Source: Adiantum capillus-veneris (Eukaryota > Streptophyta > Polypodiopsida > Polypodiales > Pteridaceae). From it: a stretch of 64,000 nt of DNA. Where the stretch lies: the NCBI GenBank assembly GCA_014529385.2, contig CM043953.1, forward strand, positions 63,316,372-63,380,371, read 5' to 3'. The position numbers and the translations under genes were made by a program. Below the pieces are notes generated by a model, which was given only the letters and a program-made list of their open reading frames with translations, had not been told where the DNA came from and searched no databases. Of the stretch, positions 1 to 13,404 are shown one piece after another; the stretch's first letter is position 1; each line of letters starts with the position of its first letter.

Positions 1-462
1 TATTCTAAGTGATGTCTCTTCCTATGCGTGAGACTTGCACTTTTTGGTTGCAAAGTAATGAAATCTACAATTGGGGTGTGGTTGAAATACCACCTTAGCG
101 ACTTGTTTCATGTGGAAGATGGATAGCTAGTAGCCACCATATGTTGATCTTATTGATACTCCAAAGCATACATCTATCCTCTCACTAGTAATTCCAAGCT
201 CAACTTTGATGCCAACCAAGGCCTTATTATAAGCTTTACACCAAAGACCACTTTTCCACCACACTCATCATGTGTCAAATAGTTTCTACATTCACCAAAT
301 AAATATTCGGAATGTTGAGTTGATTGTAGCATAAACATTTTATTCTCTTCCATAGGCATGTCATCATGAACCCAAGGGAAGCCACCTACCAAGCTTGCAA
401 CATCAAATTGCGCATCTCTTTGCAAGAGTAACAGTATAAGGTGTGATTAGGAGAGAGAACCA

Positions 463-520
<58 letters not shown>

Positions 521-1401
521 TGAGAGAGAGAGAAAGAATTCCCGTTGTCGGATGAGAATTTGAGAGAGAATAGAACAATTAGATTTTTCAACAGCTAGAG
601 CATTACAAAATGGATACTTTACTAATTTCTAAGTTAGAGAGAGCTATTTTACTATGAAAGAAGAGGTGTTTAAATACAGGTACTTACCCTTGCTTTTCTA
701 TGAAAACTAAATATTTTTATATACAAGAAATAGAAAAATATTTTCCATATCCCTCTACCCCACCAATCTAACCTTCGTCAAAGCATGCTTAAGGCTTAAG
801 AATTTTTCTAAACTACTAAGTAAAGTGGCCCTCTTTGAACCCATCCTCCTCTTGATTGAGCAAGTCTCTTCTTGATGGTTAACAATACCTTTTCTCATTT
901 CTTGATTATATCTAGTGTAGTGCCTTGTTACAATTTATGCAAAAAATATGGTTATCTCCTCTCCTACGTTTCAATTAGGAACAAGTCAACTTAAATGACC
1001 AATCAAAAAGGCTCTCTCTTCTACACTAACCAATGGGATCTACAATAAATTTAGAACATGAGTATTACATGCAAAAAGACTTCATGAAACTTTTTGCAGA
1101 TTTGAAAAGAACTCACAGTCTTAGCAACCCTTGGTTATGCATAAGTCAACTAAAGACAAGCCACTTTCACTTATTTGTACCTCTTATTATAATATAAACA
1201 CCCAATCTTCAAGGTGTGTAAGTGACCCGATATTAATTGGGGTCTTAGATCCCCCCTCTAATCCCTGTGATAAATCAAGTAGCTCTATGTTTCTAGATTT
1301 GTGCTCATTTTGCTCTACTTTTAATAATTCAGAGGGCGGTTGTACTAAACCAAACATCACAGATTTTCCCAAGGCATGCATGTTGGAGTTGTGTGAACAA
1401 G

Positions 1402-1405
<4 letters not shown>
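1..1405. other. no gene recognised
   Basis: AT-rich DNA with only short, unconvincing open frames on either strand. Apart from the microsatellite at 465-533 I see no domain, splice-bounded exon or retroelement hallmark here. It may be old repeat sequence beyond recognition. Confidence 0.5.
465..533 (+). repeat. compound (TG)n(AG)n microsatellite
   Basis: An uninterrupted TG run to about position 510 is followed directly by an AG run with one interruption. Open frames reading through it on either strand are only dipeptide repeats. Confidence 0.97.
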
Positions 1406-1494
<89 letters not shown>

Positions 1495-1504
1495 CACACA
1501 CACA
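1406..1504 (-). repeat. compound (TG)n(AG)n microsatellite (plus strand CT then CA)
   Basis: About 43 CT units are followed by 6 CA units on the plus strand, which reads (TG)n(AG)n on the minus strand. It lies directly beyond the 3' end of the minus-strand LINE, so it may have grown from or beside that element's tail. Confidence 0.97.
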
Positions 1505-1599
1505 TTTCTTTTTGCATTGATATAATTTACAAGTGGGAAACCTTAAATAAAGGAAAACCCACAAAAAAGAAGAGATACAAAAAGTGGAGCACCATGAGG

Positions 1600-2260
1600 C
1601 TCCAAGGGCTAGAAACAGTCAAAGTAAATCCTAATGGCATCAAGACTAATGTCCCCAACATCATAGGAAAAATGCAGTGCTTGACCAAGCAATAGTTTGA
1701 TATAGGGAAACAGGTCAACATCAGTGCCTTGAAACATCAAGAGGTTGTGATGGTGCCAAATGGCCCACAAAACCCAAACTATGACCCAACCAAAAAAGGC
1801 CGTAAAGTAAGAATGTGTTTGAAGCATCCCAAAAATCCAAAATCATCTACGAAAAGTGCCGAAAGGAAAAGAAAGTCTCCTTAGCTTAATGACATTTGAC
1901 ACAACGAGAAGGCGCAATATGCCATACATGCAATAGGTTGCCAACATGTAGAGCTCCCACCAAGCAAAACCACAAGAAAATACATTCATTCAGAGGGAGA
2001 TGATTCTGCCAGATTCTAGACAATGTTTGTTTCCAGAATAAGGATGACTTGGAGAGAGACCACAACTCATTACCATGATGCTCAATCCACGCATCAGATT
2101 GCAAGAGGGCATAAACATTGCTAGTTGAAATGCACTTTAGACTGGTATCTGCAAGATTCCAATCAGAGCAGTGAGAATCCACATTCAAAGGAGGAATGGG
2201 TGAGAGATCAGCAAGCATTCTTCGAATCTCCTGCCAAAGAGAACAATAATGGAGTCCCAA
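1600..2260 (-). pseudogene. LINE-A zf-RVT (C-terminal RT zinc-binding) remnant
   Basis: The frame 1,886-2,260 shows the pattern of the plant RT-associated zinc-binding domain: a W-rich segment FWKQTLSRIWQNHLPLNE, FLWFCLVGALHVGN, and a closing cysteine pair with CVKC. A second frame, 1,609-1,827, continues the domain (GWVIVWVLWAIWHHHNLLMF, typical of the segment after the zinc site). This places the end of ORF2 near 1,600. Confidence 0.65.
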
Positions 2261-2534
2261 TCAAAATCGAGACGCCCCATCAGAGAACAAAAGAACATGA
2301 CACGTGTCATCCACCACCTGATGTACCTAGCATATTCCTTTTTAAGAAATAAAATATGCCTGGTGAGGAGACCATTGGACCAATGTCAAAGAGAAAGCCT
2401 TGCTCCAATGCAAACTCTCCAATCAAAGAGATTGTCAAGAGAGGATTGACGACCATGCCATTCCAACTACGAGGTGATAACCTTCCAATAAAAAATGAGA
2501 GAAGATGTAAAGGGACTTCCCAATATGTTGGCTA

Positions 2535-3735
2535 CTAATGACCAAAGGATGGTGTGACAATATGCGCACACAAATGTGATACCATGAGTGTCCAGGGGTG
2601 TTGTTCCACCAAAACTAGCAATAGCATAGCTTTTCGAGCCAGAACATGACTTCCCAAATTCAAAATATTCAGCCCTCCAAGGTGCTTAGGAGAACACAAC
2701 TTGTCCATAGATAACAGCTGGACACCCTTCATGTGCGACGAGGTGTGCCAAAAATGCTCCAAAATACTAGACATAAGGGACTACAAGCATAAACAAGACC
2801 AAGATATCAAAGGTAAGTAAAACTACACATAAGCCATGAGAATGCACTGGACAAGCGTGAGACGCACATGTAGTGGCCAAGTGGATAATTTTCAACAATT
2901 TAACTTGGATTGTAGATGTTGAAGAACCCAATCCATTTTCTGCGTAGCTGATGCATTCCAATCGAGTGGATAACCCAAATGGAGAACTATGATGCGTAAA
3001 GGAACAATCTCCCTTGGCCATAATAGCTTATGTCAATCATACTCCTTCAATGTAATAACTTGGATTTACAAAAACTAACCTTGATGCATGCTGCCAATCC
3101 AAACAAGTGAAGAGTATGCATAATCTGCTCACATCATCATACTGATTGCAAGGCATAAATAAATAGTCATTTGCATAAGCCTGCCCACCAATAAAGTGTT
3201 GCCCGTATGGTAATGCTAGGCCATGCAATCTACCATTTGAAGTCAAGAATCCAAATACGTAAATAGGGGGTGAGTAGCGATCGCATAAAGCAAAGCACTG
3301 AGAGGACATCCTTGCCTTATTAACCGCCCTAGAGGCCAAGACTAAGAAACCCATCCTATGCATACAAGAAAAATATATAGGGGAGAGAGTAGGCCCACAT
3401 CCAACTGTTGCATGGTGTCTACACTGCAATCCCAAAGAACAGTATCAAAGGCCTATTCAATGTCAACCTGCATGACCAATACGTCCTATTGAGTGTATTT
3501 TGTATATTCCATGCCAATGATGACATTTGCTAAGTTAACGGTAGTTTGATGGTGTGGAATGAAGCCATATTGATGTAGGCCTTCATGATGAAGAAAGCAC
3601 TTGAGTCGATTAACAAGCATTTTAGCCATCAAATTATATACAAGCATGAGCGTTATTGGCCTCCAATGAGAGAACTCTTCACATAATGCATCCTTGGGTG
3701 TCAACTTGAGCAGGCCTTCTTTCCAAGAGGACAAT
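2535..3735 (-). pseudogene. LINE-A ORF2 reverse transcriptase remnant
   Basis: Three minus-strand frames in order carry RT motifs: HWRPITLM and a downstream GFI segment (3,486-3,734), then GPTLSPIYF and AYANDYLF (3,037-3,435), then the thumb-side segment with SPKHLGGLNILNLG (2,535-2,774). The catalytic YADD-type box reads YAND here, so one catalytic aspartate is replaced, and several frameshifts separate the pieces. In an intact LINE this enzyme performs target-primed reverse transcription. Confidence 0.75.
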
Positions 3736-4548
3736 TACTGCTTCTCCCAGGCCATACTCATCATTATCAGCAATGGCAACTTTAGGTCATCCTAAAATGA
3801 CAAGAAAAACTCCACAGTAAGACCATGCCAACCGGGAGTTTTCCAACAGCCCAGATCAAGCAAGCTTGCATACAGTTCTGACTCTGTGAAAAAAAAAAAT
3901 TCCAAGTCTTCAGGCTATGGCATTGAAAGAATGGGAGTAATATGCAATAGAAACAAATGATGCGCTGTCTACCTAGGATGATGCAAAGGTTGGAAGAATT
4001 ATCTAGAAGCACAGTCTTTGTATGAAAAGCATGTTAACGAGCTTGACTCTGCCTTTTGGTCAATTTCCTCTCATCATTGTGTCATAACATAGTGCGAGCA
4101 GATAGTAAGTCAGTCATCCGAGTCTCAGTAAGAGAGGAAGTGTTGACCAAGTGCATTAATCTATGACAAGTATCTTTTGCCTACTTAACTTGGTCTCTCA
4201 ATTGTGACAAATAAAACCTACCATAATCTTGGAGGACACATATAACACGCATAACAAATCGAAACCAAGTTGTGTCCATATCAACATGCATCTGAGATGT
4301 CCAAGGCGGGATGACATGCAAGAGTTGCTTCTTGGGTAGGGAGTCATCAACAAAATAGGAGCCAAAGTGCAGTTTCAAGCAAATGGGAGGATGATCCGAG
4401 AGACACAAGGCATAATCAATCTTCTTATCACATACAAAACCGTCATACTACTACATATTGAAAAGATACCAGTGATCCAATCGAGCACGATACATAGATC
4501 GAGCATTATGTTGAAATGTGAATCTTGGTCATCCCCATGTAAAAGGGG

Positions 4549-5073
4549 TCACAAATCAAATCCATGACAAGTTAGCATAAAAGGATCCCATGATTGGCAT
4601 TCCGTATGAAGCATGTGAGAGTGCTCAATAGTATTATCTGCAAAATTTGGTGCATTATTGAAATCCCCACAGAGAAATTTATTGGAACGCCAACAATATG
4701 AGGAGACGACACTCCACAATCGTGCCCTATCAGTAGATGTTGTGTATTCATATAATATGCCAAATTCAAAGACTTCCCCATCAACAATACATTGGATGAC
4801 CATCCATCTCCCATCCTGGTCATTGAAAACCAAGGTCGGGAAGAGCTCATGCAGAACAAGCATAAGCACTCCAGAAAAGCCAGGTGATCCTGCATAAGCT
4901 ATCCAATACCCTACAAAGTGATAAGTTTGTCCGGCAAAAGGATATTGGTTATGCTCTTGAGGAACAACTATGTTCGCTTTACATGTATGTACATAGTGCC
5001 AGGTAAGCCGCCACTTGTCGTGATTGCATAACCCATGCCCATTATAGGAGATGCGATTTAAAAAACTATGCAT
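4549..5073 (-). pseudogene. LINE-A ORF2 endonuclease domain remnant
   Basis: This 174-residue minus-strand frame contains LCGDFNNAP (about 4,648-4,675), the GDFN motif of the apurinic-like (EEP) endonuclease that nicks target DNA during LINE insertion. It lies between ORF1 and the RT, as expected. Adjacent frames at 4,181-4,408 and 3,782-4,012 probably belong to the degraded linker between endonuclease and RT. The copy is non-functional because the reading frame is not continuous with the RT. Confidence 0.7.
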
Positions 5074-5559
5074 TTTTATAGTATATACAGTGGGCGAGGA
5101 AACAATAAAAGGAGACTTAAGTATTGGTGCTCATTGACACATCCTTATCTGCGGTGGATACATGAGGAGACGTAATATAATTTGAACTCGGAAGACCTGA
5201 GAACGACACCTTGTGATGAAGAAGCTTCCTCTATAACTACTTTCTTGTAGGAGCGAACCACCTTATCCCAAGCCTCAGCCAAGGAAGTGTTGTCATTACA
5301 AGGAAGTTTTTTTTAGAAACATTTTTTCAATGGGGCACATAGTTGCGAGAAGATACTGGCAGTTTTCTTTTACACTATCTAAGCTTGAGAGGTTGAAATC
5401 TTTATCTTTCGCATTCAAAGAAGCAAGAAGTGTCTGCAATTGTGATTGCTTTCAAGTTGTCGAGATGGAAGCAGAAGCACTCTTGATTTGTACCTCAGGA
5501 GAAGATTTTAAAGGTTGCGGAGGCTGAGGTGAAGAGACAACTGAAGGAGGTGGCTGCAA

Positions 5560-5980
5560 ATTTGGTTATGAACATATGAATTGCATATGGCCAAATTTAC
5601 CACAACGAAAACAAGAATTTGCAAATTTACCCCATTTGAGTTTGAATGGGCGCTTTCCAACCAATGTGTCCCCAAAATCAATCGAAATGTCTGCTAGTGT
5701 AAGGATGTCAATGTCCCACAAAATGCAGAAACGATTTGTGTTTGCATCCAGCTTAGAGAGCAAACGACCTTGCCCAATTGGCTACCAACAAGAGAAGAAA
5801 GTAATGCCAAGTGCAAGAAAAATCTACCACCTCAACCCAAACAAAGCACTTATGGTGGCAAATAAGGTTCTGATAGTCCTCGATGAGAGCCCAGGTCAAC
5901 GCATGAGTCATTTGCGTATTGAAGAAGAGAGGAGACATTTCAAGCAAAGCATCTCGAGCATCCATGTCTACTGATAACAT
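5560..5980 (-). pseudogene. LINE-A ORF1 remnant (DUF4283-like region plus zinc knuckle)
   Basis: The minus-strand frame ending near 5,566 reads through a stretch typical of the end of the DUF4283 RNA-binding region in plant LINE ORF1 proteins (DISIDFGDTLVG, then a basic segment) into a zinc knuckle, CFRCGKFGHMQFIC, of the CX2CX4HX4C type. The upstream part, 5,753-5,980, continues in another frame, so at least one frameshift is present. ORF1 proteins bind the LINE transcript as a nucleic-acid chaperone. Family assignment rests on the knuckle and on its place upstream of ORF2. Confidence 0.65.
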
Positions 5981-6250
5981 CTCATAAGATCCTCTCGCAC
6001 CTACTTAACATTTGAGCCATTGGCCTATATCTAAGCAATAGGCGTATTACCCGAGAAGAAGAGAATCGTTGCATTACACGCATATTGAGTAATAGGATCC
6101 ATAAGCTCCTGTACAAGAATTCACACTTCCATACTAGGAGCGAACCCTTTCAAGGCTCCGGCGTGCATCTTCGAAATCCTCATGTAAACATTTTTTGATA
6201 AAGAGTCAAGGCTTCCATAGTTGAGCTCTCCATGGCTTTCCCAGACTTCT

Positions 6251-7993
6251 AGATACAATATTCAAATAAATCCATCGGTCAATGAATTAACACCCCCCAA
6301 TCTGTGGCAAACAATACATAGCAAACACCCACACACACCACATCTAGGCACAAACGCACGTACACACATGTCACTTTCATATGGCTTACTTTTTTGAGAA
6401 TGGATACTTACTAATTATATTTAACACTACATGGATAGTATATATAAGTTAAAAACGTTTTATATAGAACATAGATAACAGCTGATAGATCGTTGACACG
6501 TGTAATACGTATACGAATCTGAATCGGTTGTTTTGTTTATATCGATGCAAGTGAAGACTCTATCTTTACTTAGGATCTTTATGGCTTAGACATTCCATCA
6601 TTGTCAAACTTGGCTTCTCTCACTTCAAAATAAGTTGTTTGTGACTATCTTATATACAAAACACTAGAATGATATCTCATTCTCACTATGATGTACAAAA
6701 ATGAACCAAAGACTGAGTTTTTTTTGTGCTAATCATTGCCTTTTGTCTAAAGCCAAGTGTCTTTTAAACTGTTATGTCCTTTTGTGTATAAGTCTAAAAA
6801 CAGCAACACACTTTAGAGGACGAAAGCTATAGACACACACGCTCGCACCCTCACTCACACACCCCCAAATTAGAATGCAAGTTGAACAGAGTCCTGATGG
6901 ATGACTGCATAGGTGCAAACTACTGCACCGAGCTAATTGCTACAAAGAGATTGCACACGGCAATTTGGACGAGTAGTTCACGCATTCAAGTTTCTCATCT
7001 ATGGTTTTCAAATATCTCTTGCACGCGCACACACAATCGAACCAATTTGAAATTACCAATTGAGAGCAAGAGAAAAAGGAAAAATCCTGCCTGGTACAGA
7101 TTAGTACAAATTAACTCAATTTAATCGAGATTTTTTTTTGAAAAAAGATTGAATATGAATTATCTATGGTTGAGAAAATGATATTTTCCAAATAATGTCT
7201 CAAGGCATCCAAAAGACAACTTTCTAATGTGTAGCTTACCACTTCCCAAAAGATTTGAAGACACAAATAAGCACACATAAATGGCAACATTTGAGTCCAT
7301 GGTTGCTCTGGGAAGGGCATACACAGAAAGGAGAGTTGGCTTATCAAAGACCTTCAAGCTTCCATAGCATAGTTTATGCACTAACCGTTGATTGTTCTAT
7401 GGTATTCCAACAAGTCAGACAAGAAGGTATCATTAGTCTTGCTAGTCCACTTATGCTAAGGCAAGAAAAATTGTGCGATCGTGGAGAGACTCTCAAAGCT
7501 CTCCCCAAACATCTTAAAAGTCTTCCCAAAAGTGACGAAGGGGTGCTGATAATGAGCATAGCTGATATGTGAAGATTGAGAGCATAGAAAAAACCAAAAG
7601 AAATAACAGAGGTTCTCTGCAAGAGCTGAACACCTTACAAGCTCCCACATATGACAAGCCACGATACATCCTAGTGGTAAGACCCCAACCAAACATTTCC
7701 CAAAAAAAAAAAAATCCCCCCAGTTCAAATTGATCTATCTGACAGGCCTTTAGCATTAGACCTTGGTTGTGAGAGAGAAAATCCTAGTCTATGCTATATT
7801 GCTACTTGATGAGCAATATTAACAATATAAGCTGAAATTTACAATTTGCACCCCAAACCACAAACAAAAAAGATCCATAGGTACTGATATTTGGTACCAT
7901 GTTAACTTGCCATTGCAGCCATGAGATGGGAGAGACGCTCTTTCTCGCCCCAGGCAGCACTTCTTACCCGCCCTTAGTTTGAAACTTGAGAGC
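6251..7993. other. intergenic stretch downstream of the DUF1995 gene
   Basis: Nothing is recognised with confidence. Minus-strand open frames at 7,111-7,756 overlap in all three frames and have a hydrophobic, low-complexity look with no conserved motif. The portion next to 7,994 must hold the 3' UTR of the DUF1995 gene, but no clear AATAAA-type signal was found on the minus strand close to the stop codon. Confidence 0.4.
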
Positions 7994-8173
7994 TTAGTTT
8001 CCCTTGAGAGAGTCCTGATTAAATTTCAACTCCCCAAGAAGCCTCCCGAACCAACCCTGACCTGCCTTGGAGCCCTCTCTTCTTCGCAGAAGCTCTTGGA
8101 GTTTTTTATAGGAAGGCTTCTCTTCTTCCACAGCTATACAGTCACTTCCTCCCATGGAGTCCACTACAAAGAC
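7994..8173 (-). CDS. DUF1995 gene, terminal exon
   Basis: 59 codons plus a TAA stop at 7,996-7,994. The acceptor is GAATGGCAG. The exon begins VFVVDSMGGSDCIAVEEEKP, then PSYKKLQELL and a basic segment REGSKAG before the C-terminal tryptophan helix, matching the family's C-terminus. Confidence 0.85.
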   Translation of the reverse strand, partial: VFVVDSMGGSDCIAVEEEKPSYKKLQELLRRREGSKAGQGWFGRLLGELKFNQDSLKGN

Positions 8174-11100
8174 CTGCCATTCTAACTGTAGAACATCAGG
8201 ACAACTGAGCAATATTTCACATGCATTATCCTCCAACATATTATTTGATAAGAGAACTTATGATGGACCCTCTAGGCTGCCCAATGAGAGAAGGCCTGTC
8301 GGAAAATTAGCTGAAATTCAAGGCTTCACCAACAGAAAGATCAGATAGTCTATACAAATTCTAGCCATTAGTTTTGACTGTCCAACCCGAAAAATTCCTT
8401 CCAAAACAATTTGAGTTTTGCTCAACCCAGCTTCTTAGCCTCTTTAGAATGAAGGTATAATCTGGATGAATGGCATGTTCTGGCACCTTTTGGTTGCATG
8501 CATATTTCTTGTATATCGCTCACGGTCTTTCCCATATTTCTTGTATATGGTCAAATTTTATGTGATGCAAAGAGAGAGAGAGAGAGAGAGAGTGTCAGAA
8601 ACAACCTGCCAGTTTCCTGGATAACATTTCATAACCCTGACATCTTCACCCAAAATCCGCAACTGCTTCAAGTAATACACAGTACTGAATGTTGCAATGA
8701 ATTCTTCTCTCACTTTTCGTTGGGCCCCAAACCCAAAATCAGAAATTACCTGCCAAAGAAGAACCAGCACATCACCTACAGCAAGATTTATCCAAAAAGG
8801 CAACAAGCAAATGAAAATTTAGCGCTCGGAATATCATACAGAAATCCAACTGAGCTTGTGTCCATGCCATCTGGACGTCTTTCAAAATGATATTGTTAGT
8901 ATGACATAGATACCTCGAAGAATCCAGAAAAGGCCTAGTTATGAGACTTCTTTATTGATTGATTAAGAATCTGTTGTCCTTTAAAAGTTAAACATGAGCT
9001 TGTGCCAATAAAAGCTGGACAGTTCTCAGCACATTGATGGCTTTCAGTATACCTAACAAACAAACTTCTTAGCAGTTAACCTGTGACCTCCCTCCTAGAG
9101 AAGTTGGGAACGAGACTGATGTAATGAAAAATTCTAGCTTCGGTCCAAATTATTTCTGAGACAGACTAATGTATTTTATTTGTGCGTAATGAAAACATGC
9201 CCCTCAACAATAATCAACTTCTATTCTTCCACATACAGATAAAACTTTAAATACAGCAGATACCCCTTTTCAGAACAAAAATCATTCATGGAATATATAA
9301 AGAAGCCGATGGCAGTGAAGTTTTGTATACAGCGATTTTGATAAGAGAATAAACACCCACATCAACAGCATGCGTTTCACTCACCTTCATATAAATTAAG
9401 GTCACAACGCAGAGAATAGACTCTCTGCTCCCCAAGCCCACACCTTCTTCTTTCAGTATCCTTCAAGTACAACCTTTCCTTGCTCCCACCCCTGCCGATG
9501 GTTCAGCCAAAGAATTGCACTGAAATCTTCCTAAAACAGATACATGAATTGCAAATGCTGGAAGCATGGATGGTGTCATGGCCAAACCCTGGGCACTCCT
9601 GACCCTTTCTTCAGCCCAGATTAACAGATAGATCTTGCAAGCAGCCTTTGTTGCCAGTGCCAACAGAAGATGGACGGATATGGCTAAAAACAGCGGCAAC
9701 AAGTGCACAACGTCTCGTATCCGATGGCCAACAGCAACAACCTCCGATTGTGGGACCGCCAAGCAACCCCGTCACCGTGAACTCCTAGATCTGCAAAGTA
9801 GGCGTAGTTGGAGAGTAGCCTAGGGCAAGAGAAGGCAAGAGGGATATGAAATAACGCAAAGGCAGAGAGAGGGAGGGTGAAGACAAGTCAGTACCCCTTG
9901 GGGCAGCAGCACCAGCCTCTAGCATTTTTGCTAACAGCACCTTCAACACTATCTATGGCGTTTTTCCCTCATGCAACCTCATTGCCATCTCCAACACAAC
10001 ACCTTGGCGTTTTCAGCCCTGCAGTACCAGATCAGCCCTAGTGACAGCAGAAGCCCTAGCGGTAGTAGTTTTCAGCCCAAGCACTTGCATATCAGCCAGA
10101 GTTTTCCAAATTCAGCCCAAGTTTGCAGATCAGCCAGCGTTTTCAAATTTAAGCCCATTTCCATCGTCATCAACACCCTTGACATTGGCAATAGCAGATT
10201 AGCCCATAGCCTCGTCAATTTGCAGATCCAGCCTCAGTTCCCTCGTGTTTTGCATTTTCAGCCCGCAAATCCAAGCATCCATAGCCAGATCCCATAAGCA
10301 TCTCAACATAAAGGACCACTATATCAACATTTGTGCAATCTAAAGCAAATACCTCTCTAGCAATAGAGGGGGGGGCCCCTTGGAGGGGGGTTTGGGACCC
10401 CATCTGGTGATAGTCTTCTCTCTCTCTTTCACTCACAAAACCTTCACTCAATATCTCTCTTCTCTCTCTAGTCTATTGTACATCTCTCTCATGAAATAAA
10501 AGGAACCTTGAGTATGCACTCAGCAATCATCCTGAGTTATCACTTTAAATCATTTCCGCTACAAGAAAGTTGCTTTCTCTCCTAACTTTGACAGGAACAG
10601 AAATCAAGGTCGAACTTTCTTCAAGAGACGCAGGTTTGACAATTTTGTCATACATTCTCAATCCCATCGCAATAACAACGGCAACATGTAGCAACCGCGG
10701 ACAACCAAAAACATCCAAAAAATCAACATCCTCCTCAACTTTCCAACAGTAACAAAAACGTGAAATGCTTTAAATATTTTCAAATTGGTGACCATGCAAA
10801 TAAGTGCAGACAATACCGCTAAGAACAAAATGGCCATTCCTATGGCCAACCCAATAGAGTAACACATAACCCTAACCAAAGCACTTTCAACAACCACCGC
10901 CCAAATGATGAGTAGTTAATCTCATCAAAGATGCTTTACCGACGACAATGAAGTTGAAGCCAACTAAGATGAGGTCTATGATCTCGAATATGATGCCAAT
11001 GACAACCCTTCTTCAGGTATTTCTATATCTCCACACACTTTACTTTAAGTGAAGGGCACAATCAAGAATGAAAATATCGCAATTCTCTTAGATCATGACA

Positions 11101-13364
11101 GTAGTCATGATTTTATTTCTGCATAATTGGCACAACAGCTCTCTCTTTCTAAATAGTCTTCACCCCACAAAGTCAATACTGTTTTTAATAATCAACGTTT
11201 CAATTGTAAGACTCAAGTAACCGTTGATGTTTGCATTGGTGAATTTTCACAGACCCGTACACTTTTGGGAACATCATTGCATGGTATTAAGATGATTTTG
11301 AGAATGCGCGCACATTGACACTCGCACATGGCAATAAAACTTTCTCCATCCAAGCAACACCTGAACATAAAATATTTCCACTTCTTTCTCACACACAAGC
11401 CAAACGAGGCATTAGAAAGCAAGAAAAAACATACTTAGTGCTTGTAAATGAATCCTCTGCTAAAACTGAAATTCCACATCACTCTTCACACGATGTCTTT
11501 TCTTCACAGTTTGAGGACTGTTTTATGATGTTAAGCAGTATGTTTCATCTTGTTTGATTTGCCAAAAGATTAAAAGGGTCACAGGTAAGAAATTAGATCT
11601 TTTACACCCTCTCTCTATTCCTGAAAAACTTTGGGAACACATTTTCATGGATTTTATTCTCGGTTTTCCACTCACTATTCACAAGCATTATATCATATGG
11701 ATTGTCATCGATCGTTTTCTAAACAAGCATACTTTATTCCTTGTAAGAAAACTCTCACAGCACATCAAGCTTCCTTAAAGTTGTCTTTCCACATCATGGT
11801 TTGCCAAAGGTAATAATATTTGATTGAAATTCCAAATTTTGTAGTGTCTTTGGACTATGGTTTTTGAAAATCTTGGTACTACACTTTATTTTACTTTTGC
11901 ATTCCATGAGTCTGATGGTCAAAGAAAGTAACTAATCGTACATTATCGATTTACTAAAAGCTTATGATGTTTCTTCTCAACCAAAGAAATGGAATAATTA
12001 CTTGCATATTTTACAGTTTGCCTATAATAATACCACTCACTCTACTGAATGTAATCTCCATTTGAAATTTTATATGGTCATTCTCTTCCTGCTCTTGCTT
12101 CACGTCTTTCTAATCTTGTGCCTGTTGCAGATAGTTTTACTGCAAATTTTCATGACATTATGCAAGTGTTCATTCTGCTATTAAGCATTCACATGGACTT
12201 TACACTAAGCATGCTAATAAACATCGTAAGGCACATAAGTTTAAGCAAAGTGATTATGTTATGCTTCGAATTGAAAAGCGAAGGATTAAGAGTGTTGACA
12301 CCAATATTTTTGTAAAGCTTGCTCCACGTTTTCATGTTCCTTTCAGAATTTCTACTATTAATAATAGTGTTTCATTTTATTTAGATTTACCCTCACACTG
12401 GCACATTTACAATGCCTTTCACATTAGCCTTTTATGACCCTTCCGAGAACCCCCTATCTACACATCACATTTATGAAAATCCACCTTCAATTGTAGATCA
12501 AGAAGAACAACTCATCCCTGCACAAATAGTTGATCATGACACCACCATTATACGCATTGGCATCGTTTACAATCCCTATCTTTTAATAATTAAAGGCCAC
12601 CCTAGAGAAGATGCCAAATGGATGCCTGAAAATTTTCCGAAACTTTCCAGATCTTCTCCACATTTTCCGTCACTTATAGCCGAGTTGATTCTCTATTGAG
12701 CAACTTAGAACAGTATCATTGGTGGGAGGGATGTTACGATATTGGACACCCTCCTGTTGTATGTGGTTAGCATTACAATTGGAATAGCTGATATGTAATG
12801 TTTAATTACTGTGCTATCTTTTAATAGTGAGTTGATGCTATGTAAATTGAAACTCTGAAAATTGAGGAGAAGGTGTCGACAATAAAACCAAGAATATCTC
12901 TCAGCCATGTAATGTTTAATTATTGTGCTATCTTTTATTTTCACTAATAGTGAGTTGATGCTTTGTAAATTGAAACTCTGAAGATTGAGGAGAAGGCGTC
13001 GGCAATAAAACCAAGAATATCTCTCAGCCATTTATTTTTACATAGTGTTGTAGTTATTTTTCCAATAAGCCTATATGGCTTCGTGGTATAAATTTAGTGA
13101 GAATCTACACTATGAAGAGTCGTGCAATAAGTGATAGGTACCACCCATGAACTCAAGTGTAAAGAAGGGCCTCTAATTTATGACACCAACTTCGTCAATA
13201 AAAAAATTAAATACCCAACTCCACAAGAGGTATCGTGGAGTTTAGGGCTACCACTTTAGGCCATTCTCTTGCAAGACTCCCTCTCTCTTCTCTTATGCTA
13301 TATTGTGTGTAGTAATTATGTCAACATCTTTCTCTCTTACAGGCTATCACCATCAGAGCTATTC

Positions 13365-13404
<40 letters not shown>

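Larger units (their letters stand above)
1505..6250 (-). mobile_element. degenerate non-LTR retrotransposon (LINE-A)
   Basis: Reading the minus strand from 6,250 down to 1,505 gives the standard order of a plant L1-like LINE: a zinc-knuckle ORF1, then an ORF2 with endonuclease, reverse transcriptase and a C-terminal zf-RVT-like domain. Every domain is broken by frameshifts and stops, so this is an old copy. The 5' boundary near 6,250 is only where recognisable coding similarity stops. The 3' boundary is placed where the sequence becomes a long microsatellite. No target-site duplication was identified. Confidence 0.8.

Noticed and set aside
403-591. Open frames through GT/GA microsatellites (also at 1,131-1,564, 38,396-38,614, 51,020-51,349 and 52,587-52,983)
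   Set aside because: They encode dipeptide repeats such as Ser-Leu, Arg-Glu or Thr-His and depend wholly on the repeat.
7111-7756. Overlapping minus-strand frames near the host gene's 3' end
   Set aside because: Three frames overlap, none has a motif, and composition is hydrophobic and low-complexity; only a vague likeness to LINE sequence.
9463-9762. 99-residue minus-strand frame within the large intron
   Set aside because: The exon chain on either side is already continuous (QWQGGQ to VISDFGFG), so an exon here would break the conserved protein.
9870-12731. A single intact gypsy element with matching LTRs
   Set aside because: The LTR at 9,870-10,563 and the one starting at 12,732 differ in sequence, and no PBS follows the first.
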